From positions 1 through 10,468 of the forward strand of contig JAZNIW010000031.1 in the NCBI GenBank assembly GCA_045577695.1: 10,468 nt of DNA, given 5' to 3'. The notes beneath the pieces are model-generated. The model made no database searches. It saw only the letters and a list, made by a program, of their open reading frames with translations, and was not told the origin of the DNA. The DNA comes from UMGS1279 sp045577695. Its GTDB lineage: Bacteria > Bacillota > Clostridia > Oscillospirales > Acutalibacteraceae. Both the position numbers and the translations under genes were made by a program. Positions 6,181 through 10,468 of the stretch are shown in pieces; position 1 is the stretch's first letter, and every line of letters begins with the position of its first letter.

Positions 6181-7200
6181 ATGAAACAAAAATTAGAAGA
6201 TATTCGTGTGGCGGCTAAAATGGCTATCACTGCGGCCGAAGATACGGCAGCGGTTGAAGAATTGCGTATTCGCTATTTGGGAAAAAAAGGTGAAATCACT
6301 GCCATTTTGAAACAGATGGGCAGCCTTTCGCCGGAAGAACGACCGAAAATGGGTCAACTAGCCAATGAAGTGCGCACCGATATTGAAACGGCCATTGCCA
6401 CCGCCCTTGCCGAAAGCAAGAAAAAAGCCCAAGCACTACGTTTACAACAAGAAACTTTGGATATCACCATTCCCGGTAAAAAAGCGGCGGTCGGCTCGCT
6501 GCACCCCATTAACGCCGTGTTGGATAATTTGATTGATATTTTCCGCTCGATGGGCTTCGATGTGGTCGATGGACCCGAGGTTGAAACCGACTATTACAAT
6601 TTTGAGGCGCTGAATGTTCCCAAAGATCATCCCGCCCGCGATATGCAGGATACCTTCTATTTAACAGAGAATCTTCTGCTTCGTACCCAAACTTCAGCGG
6701 CGCAAATTCGCACTATGGAAAAACGCAAACCGCCTATTCGCATCATCTGCCCGGGCCGTGTTTACCGATCAGACGATGTTGATGCGACCCATTCGCCGGT
6801 CTTTCATCAGGTCGAAGGTCTGGTCATCGATAAGGGCATTACAATGTGCGATTTAAAGGGAACCTTGGAAACGATGGCTAAAGAGATTTACGGCAGTGAC
6901 ACGAAGGTGAAATTCCGTCCCTCTTTCTTTCCCTTTACCGAGCCGAGTGTAGAAGTGGATGTTTCCTGTTCGGAATGCGGTGGCAAAGGCTGTCGCGTCT
7001 GTAAAGGCTCAGGTTGGATTGAAATCTTGGGTGCCGGTATGGTGCATCCAAAGGTGTTGGCAGGTTGTGGCATCGACCCGAATGAATATTCCGGATTTGC
7101 CTTTGGTATTGGGCTGGATCGTTTGACCACCACCCGTCATAAAATCAGCGATATTCGTCTTCTCTTTGAAAACGACCTCCGTTTTCTGGAGCAGTTTTAA
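6181..7200 (+). CDS. pheS: Phenylalanine-tRNA ligase alpha subunit
   Basis: Catalytic alpha chain of the cytoplasmic alpha2-beta2 class II synthetase that charges tRNA-Phe. At 339 residues it has the normal bacterial length: an N-terminal coiled-coil arm (about 1-95) that contacts tRNA, then the catalytic core with HPI (109-111), RTQTS (168-172), motif 2 around GRVYRSDDVDATHSPVFHQVEG (192-213), FPFTEPSVEVDV (250-261) and motif 3 FGIGLDRL (308-315). Four cysteines at 263, 266, 271 and 274 form a CxxC...CxxC pair in the insertion before GWIEILGAGMVHP; this occurs in other Firmicutes PheS as far as I recall and could bind a metal. I chose ATG 6181 because AAAGGA lies 10 bases upstream and the protein then starts like its relatives; in-frame starts at 6079 and 6130 fall in the T-box and its terminator. 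pheT follows after 22 bases. Confidence 0.97.
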   Translation: MKQKLEDIRVAAKMAITAAEDTAAVEELRIRYLGKKGEITAILKQMGSLSPEERPKMGQLANEVRTDIETAIATALAESKKKAQALRLQQETLDITIPGKKAAVGSLHPINAVLDNLIDIFRSMGFDVVDGPEVETDYYNFEALNVPKDHPARDMQDTFYLTENLLLRTQTSAAQIRTMEKRKPPIRIICPGRVYRSDDVDATHSPVFHQVEGLVIDKGITMCDLKGTLETMAKEIYGSDTKVKFRPSFFPFTEPSVEVDVSCSECGGKGCRVCKGSGWIEILGAGMVHPKVLAGCGIDPNEYSGFAFGIGLDRLTTTRHKISDIRLLFENDLRFLEQF

Positions 7201-7222
7201 TCAATAGGGGGGAAGTAAACCA

Positions 7223-9613
7223 ATGAAAGTTTCTTTAGAACAACTAAAAAGTTATGTTGATATCAACGTCGATCCGATGACCCTTTGTGATCGCATGGTT
7301 ATGGCCGGTTTCGAGGTTGAAGAAATAGTCAACACGGCCGAGAGTATGCGCAATGTTGTTGTTGGTAAGATTTTGGAAATTAAACCGCACGCAGATTCCG
7401 ACCATCTGGTCATCTGTCAACTCGACGTCGGCGAAGCTGAGCCATTACAGATTGTTACCGGTGCCGATAACGTCTTTGAAGGGGCCTATGTTCCGGTCGC
7501 CTTACACGATTCAGACCTACCCAACGGCATGCATATTAAAAAAGGAAAACTGCGCGGTGTGCCGTCTAACGGTATGCTTTGCAGCGGGGAAGAGTTGAAA
7601 CTCACCGAGGAGGATTATGTCGGTGCTTCGGTTAACGGCATTTTGATTCTGCAAGGCGAGCCGACCCCCGGCACCGATATGCGTGAAATTTTGGGGCTAG
7701 ATGATTGGATTATTGATTTTAAAATCACCGCCAACCGACCGGACTGTCAAAGCCTTTTGGGTATTGCCCGCGAAATTGGTGTAGTGCTCGGTACCGAATT
7801 CCGTCTGCCCGAGCCAACCTACCGCACCGTAGGTGGTGATATTTGCGACCATATGAGGGTAACGGTGGAAAACTTTGACCTTTGTCCCCGCTATATTGGC
7901 CGGTTTGTACGCAATCTAAACATTGCACCGTCTCCCGACTGGATGAGGCGCACCTTAAAAGCTGCGGGTATGCGCTCTATCAACAACATTGTTGATATTA
8001 CCAACTTTGTAATGTTGGAGACCGGTCAACCACTTCACGCTTTTGATTACCGCGATATTAAGGGTGGTGAAATTATTGTTCGCAACGCAAAAGAGGGCGA
8101 ACAGATGACCACTTTGGACGAAAAAGAGCATATCTTATCGGCCGAAATGTTGGTCATTGCGGATCAAGAAAATCCCTCTTGTCTGGCCGGTATTATGGGC
8201 GGACTCAACAGTGAAATTAAGGAAGATACTACCACCCTGTTCTTGGAATCGGCCAAATTCCGCCGTGATAGTGTCCGCCGTACGTCTCGTACCCTCGGTA
8301 TTCGCACCGAATCCAGTGCCCGTTTTGAGCGCGGTATCGATATCATTGGAACCAAGTACGCCTCCGACCGAGCCCTTCAACTGATTGATATGTTGGGGGC
8401 GGGCGAAATTGTCGACGGTAGTTTGGACCTGCATAACGGGCTGCCCGAAGAACGCACTCTGACCGTTACGGTCGAACAAATCAATGGCTTGCTTGGTCTT
8501 ACCATTGCGGGTGATATTATGTGCGACATTTTAAATCGTTTGCACATTCCCACTACCTTAATCGACGGCACCTTAACCTGTCACATTCCCTCTTTCCGTG
8601 AGGATATGGAATGTATGGCCGATGTTGCGGAAGAAGTTATGCGTATTTATGGTTACGACCATATTATTGGTACTCCTATGACCGGTAGTGTTCTGCGTGG
8701 TACCGTTACCCCTGAGCGTGCCTTGGATAACCGCGTCAAGTCTCTTTTGATGGCCAACGGTATGAACGAAATTACCACCTATTCTTTCATCAGCAGTCGT
8801 GCGATTGATAGCTTAAATCTCCCGGCTGAAGATGATCGAAGAAAGGCGGTTACCATTTTAAACCCGCTGGGTGAAGAATATTCAACCATGCGTACCCAGT
8901 TGACCACTTCGATGTTGACGGTATTGTCCACCAACCTTAATCGCAAAAATGGGGCCGCGCGTTTATTCGAAGTTTCGAAACGTTTCATCCCCAAATCGCT
9001 TCCCCTAACCGAGCAACCCGAAGAAAAGAAAACCCTTTCTCTCGGCCTTTATGGGGAGGGGGAAGATTTCTACACCTTAAAAGGTTTGGTAGAGCAGGTG
9101 ATGGAAGAATGCGGCGCCGAGGTGAAATACCAAGTGGCAAGTGAACCATATCTCCACCCCGGCCGCGCTGCCAAAGCCGTATGGGGCGAAACGGTAGTTG
9201 CCGTTTTTGGTGAGGTGCACCCCGATGTGGCCGCCAACTATGATTTAAACCAACGAGTTTATATTGCTGAAATTTATTTAGACCATCTCTTGTCGGTGGA
9301 AAAACCTTTGGCCATTTATGCACCTTTGCCCAAATTCCCGGCCGTAAATCGCGACTTGGCGCTGTTGTGTGATCGCACCTTGTTGGTTGGGGATTTGCTT
9401 GAAATCATCACAAAAGCGGGAGGAAAATTGTTAGAAAATGTATCGCTTTTCGATATTTATGAAGGGGCACAAATTCCTGCCGGCAAAAAAAGTGTGGCCT
9501 TTAATCTCACGCTACGCTCGAAGGAGGATACCTTAACCGATGAGCAGATTGAAGCGGTGATGAATAAGGTTGTGAAAAAATTGGCGGCTGCGGGTGCCGA
9601 ATTGCGCAGCTAA
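7223..9613 (+). CDS. pheT: Phenylalanine-tRNA ligase beta subunit
   Basis: Beta chain of the phenylalanyl-tRNA synthetase tetramer, responsible for tRNA binding and for hydrolysing mischarged Tyr-tRNA-Phe. The 796 residues have the full bacterial architecture: an N-terminal domain with the EMAP-like OB-fold tRNA-binding insert (about 45-150, including VVVGKILEIKPHADSDHL at 45-62), the family segment KITANRPDCQSLLGIARE (167-184), the B3/B4 editing domain (about 210-385), the B5 domain (about 400-475), a catalytic-like core without active-site function, and the C-terminal ferredoxin-like anticodon-binding domain starting near PLPKFPAVNRDLALL (about 700-714). The Shine-Dalgarno run AGGGGGGAAG (7206-7215) precedes the ATG. 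It is cotranscribed with pheS under the T-box. No truncation or frameshift is visible. Confidence 0.97.
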   Translation: MKVSLEQLKSYVDINVDPMTLCDRMVMAGFEVEEIVNTAESMRNVVVGKILEIKPHADSDHLVICQLDVGEAEPLQIVTGADNVFEGAYVPVALHDSDLPNGMHIKKGKLRGVPSNGMLCSGEELKLTEEDYVGASVNGILILQGEPTPGTDMREILGLDDWIIDFKITANRPDCQSLLGIAREIGVVLGTEFRLPEPTYRTVGGDICDHMRVTVENFDLCPRYIGRFVRNLNIAPSPDWMRRTLKAAGMRSINNIVDITNFVMLETGQPLHAFDYRDIKGGEIIVRNAKEGEQMTTLDEKEHILSAEMLVIADQENPSCLAGIMGGLNSEIKEDTTTLFLESAKFRRDSVRRTSRTLGIRTESSARFERGIDIIGTKYASDRALQLIDMLGAGEIVDGSLDLHNGLPEERTLTVTVEQINGLLGLTIAGDIMCDILNRLHIPTTLIDGTLTCHIPSFREDMECMADVAEEVMRIYGYDHIIGTPMTGSVLRGTVTPERALDNRVKSLLMANGMNEITTYSFISSRAIDSLNLPAEDDRRKAVTILNPLGEEYSTMRTQLTTSMLTVLSTNLNRKNGAARLFEVSKRFIPKSLPLTEQPEEKKTLSLGLYGEGEDFYTLKGLVEQVMEECGAEVKYQVASEPYLHPGRAAKAVWGETVVAVFGEVHPDVAANYDLNQRVYIAEIYLDHLLSVEKPLAIYAPLPKFPAVNRDLALLCDRTLLVGDLLEIITKAGGKLLENVSLFDIYEGAQIPAGKKSVAFNLTLRSKEDTLTDEQIEAVMNKVVKKLAAAGAELRS

Positions 9614-9627
9614 TGAAAATAGCAAAG

Positions 9628-9655
9628 GCGGGTGGTAGAAATCCATACCACCCGC
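9628..9655 (+). terminator. Hairpin after pheT, possible weak terminator
   Basis: GCGGGTGGTA (9628-9637) and TACCACCCGC (9646-9655) form a perfect 10-bp GC-rich stem around an 8-base loop, 15 bases after the pheT stop. Only TT follows before ACC, so the U-tract needed for a standard intrinsic terminator is missing. It may stop transcription inefficiently or protect the 3' end of the pheST message. Confidence 0.55.
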
Positions 9656-9701
9656 TTACCAAAATTAATTATTATAATTTCGTAAAAATCGTGAAAAATC
9701 C

Positions 9702-9730
9702 TTGCAATCTGCAAAAAGATAGTATATGAT
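9702..9730 (+). promoter_or_regulatory. sigma-A-like promoter for ireB
   Basis: TTGCAA (9702-9707) and TATGAT (9725-9730) are exactly 17 bases apart, with four and five of six consensus matches. The site is in an AT-rich spacer after the pheT hairpin and 32 bases before the ireB start, so ireB is probably transcribed independently of the T-box. Confidence 0.7.
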
Positions 9731-9762
9731 AAATATAGTAATCAAAAGGAGTTGTATGTAGG

Positions 9763-10005
9763 ATGGATAAAACAATGACCTTTTCTTTAGGAACGGACCG
9801 TGAGCGAGAAATTCGTGAAATTTTGTTGCAGGTTTATAACGCCTTAAAAGAAAAAGGGTACAATCCAATTAACCAAATTGTGGGTTATATTCTCTCGGAA
9901 GATCCTACCTATATTACAACTCATAACAATGCCAGAAATCTGATTCGCAAGATTGACCGTGATACCTTGCTTCAGACGTTGGTAAAATATTATATGGCAA
10001 ACTAA
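9763..10005 (+). CDS. ireB: IreB-family regulatory phosphoprotein (UPF0297, YrzL-like)
   Basis: An 80-residue cytoplasmic protein of the UPF0297 family. In Enterococcus faecalis IreB is a substrate of the PASTA-domain kinase IreK and phosphatase IreP, and affects cephalosporin resistance. The family signature is clear: an N-terminal TMTFSL segment, an EIREILLQVYNALKEKGYNP helix region (residues 16-35), the near-invariant NPINQIVGYILSEDPTYI (34-51), NARNLIRKIDRD (57-68) and the final LVKYYM (73-78). Thr4 and Thr6 near the N-terminus are in the region where enterococcal IreB is phosphorylated; the exact equivalence is inferred. AAGGAG (9746-9751) lies 11 bases before the ATG. In many Firmicutes the gene sits between alaS and the ruvX/yqgF resolvase gene, whereas here it follows pheT and precedes an uncharacterised gene. 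Confidence 0.93.
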   Translation: MDKTMTFSLGTDREREIREILLQVYNALKEKGYNPINQIVGYILSEDPTYITTHNNARNLIRKIDRDTLLQTLVKYYMAN

Positions 10006-10038
10006 ACATAGTTTGCTTTTGAGAAAGGAAGGTATCAA

Positions 10039-10320
10039 ATGGCCGAGCCGTTTTTAACCTATAAAGGATTCCCGCTGGTGCGCGGCGGAAACACAATATA
10101 CTATGGTAATATGTCGGACGAATATGTCTGCGTTCTGCAAATTTTATCTACCAAAGAGGAAAACGGAGAAACACTGCCGGATAAAATTCAGGTGCAACTG
10201 CTTAAAACCGACCCCGCCATCCCGATTTTAGAACGCATCGTTAAAAACAGCGAGAAACACGGGCTGTACAATGCGATGGATATTGCATCCATCTGGCTGG
10301 AAAGAGCCTTAAAAGACTAA
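10039..10320 (+). CDS. Uncharacterised 93-residue protein cotranscribed with ireB
   Basis: I do not recognise a named family, although the sequence looks like a conserved Clostridia protein. It has no signal peptide, membrane segment or cysteine pair. The first 60 residues alternate hydrophobic and polar positions with motifs such as YKGFPLVR (9-16) and GNTIYYGNMSD (18-28), suggesting a small beta-rich fold, followed by DPAIPILERIVK (58-69) and a C-terminal amphipathic helix (about 75-92, AMDIASIWLERALK). The start is well supported: AAAGGAAGG (10024-10032) is 6 bases before the ATG. It follows ireB by only 33 bases without a terminator, so one transcript is likely, and a link to IreB-dependent signalling or simply to growth is possible but unproven. 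Confidence 0.85.
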   Translation: MAEPFLTYKGFPLVRGGNTIYYGNMSDEYVCVLQILSTKEENGETLPDKIQVQLLKTDPAIPILERIVKNSEKHGLYNAMDIASIWLERALKD

Positions 10321-10336
10321 TAAAAAAGGGCTCTTT
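10301..10336 (+). repeat. Inverted repeat spanning the 3' end of the 93-residue gene
   Basis: AAAGAGCC (10301-10308, inside the coding end) and GGCTCTTT (10329-10336) are perfect 8-base complements around a 20-base loop holding the stop codon and an A-run. The 3' arm can instead pair its CTCTTT with AAAGAG at 10352-10357. There is no U-tract after the arm, so it is a weak terminator candidate at best. Confidence 0.45.
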
Positions 10337-10376
10337 GTCAATAGTTGGGGTAAAGAGTTAAAATGGAAAAGTTTAT

Positions 10377-10405
10377 ACAAGCAGCCGCTTCAAGCGGCTG
10401 CTTGT
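10377..10405. terminator. GC-rich hairpin near the right edge
   Basis: ACAAGCAGCCGC (10377-10388) and GCGGCTGCTTGT (10394-10405) form a perfect 12-bp stem around loop TTCAA. The bases after it (TGTAATTT) are only moderately T-rich. It could end the ireB transcript, or be a structural element in a mobile-element end cut by the window. Confidence 0.6.
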
Positions 10406-10468
10406 TGTAATTTAAGTTGTTGATGGGAAAATATATGTAAAATACGGTTTCTAAATCTCTTAAAATTC

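Noticed and set aside
9844..10096. Minus-strand open frames across ireB and the start of the next gene
   Set aside because: They overlap the conserved IreB coding frame and have no protein-like features of their own.
1..10468. CRISPR array, prophage, toxin-antitoxin, defence or biosynthetic cluster
   Set aside because: No regularly spaced direct repeats and no genes of such families are visible; nearly all coding space is taken by identified housekeeping genes.

Overview
The window reads as a chromosomal housekeeping segment from a Gram-positive bacterium of the Firmicutes, most likely class Clostridia. The evidence is a tRNA-Phe-type T-box leader before pheST, an IreB-family phosphoprotein gene, a YerB-like DUF3048 lipoprotein, strong Shine-Dalgarno sites with some TTG/GTG starts, and AT-rich spacers between genes of moderate GC. 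Genus cannot be read from the sequence.

Layout: (1) 1-232 is an AT-rich leader with a sigma-A-like promoter for lepA. (2) lepA (251-2056, +) overlaps apbE (2049-3044, +), an FAD:protein FMN transferase lipoprotein. (3) A perfect 18-bp hairpin at 3043-3083 ends this unit and also the converging minus-strand unit. (4) The minus-strand unit runs from a promoter at 5724-5752 through a DUF3048 lipoprotein (4583-5689), an archaeal-type cofactor-independent phosphoglycerate mutase/proposed homoserine kinase (3333-4541) and a 62-residue glycine-zipper protein (3082-3270). (5) A divergent promoter at 5796-5824 drives a complete T-box riboswitch (about 5843-6129) and then pheS (6181-7200) and pheT (7223-9613). 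The T-box has a TTC specifier and a UGGU antiterminator bulge, both fitting tRNA-Phe. (6) A separate promoter at 9702-9730 drives ireB (9763-10005) and an uncharacterised 93-residue protein (10039-10320). (7) The last ~140 bases are noncoding, with two inverted repeats, and may be the end of an insertion element cut by the window edge.

The genes cover translation (LepA, PheS, PheT), flavinylation of extracytoplasmic proteins (ApbE), central or threonine metabolism (the mutase homologue) and cell-envelope signalling (IreB). The pheST part is autonomously controlled by uncharged tRNA-Phe. I see no CRISPR array, prophage, toxin-antitoxin, defence or biosynthetic cluster, and no clear new biological system. 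The points most worth following are the unknown 93-residue partner of ireB, the 62-residue glycine-zipper protein, the ambiguous enzyme of the COG3635 family, and the possible mobile-element end at the right edge.
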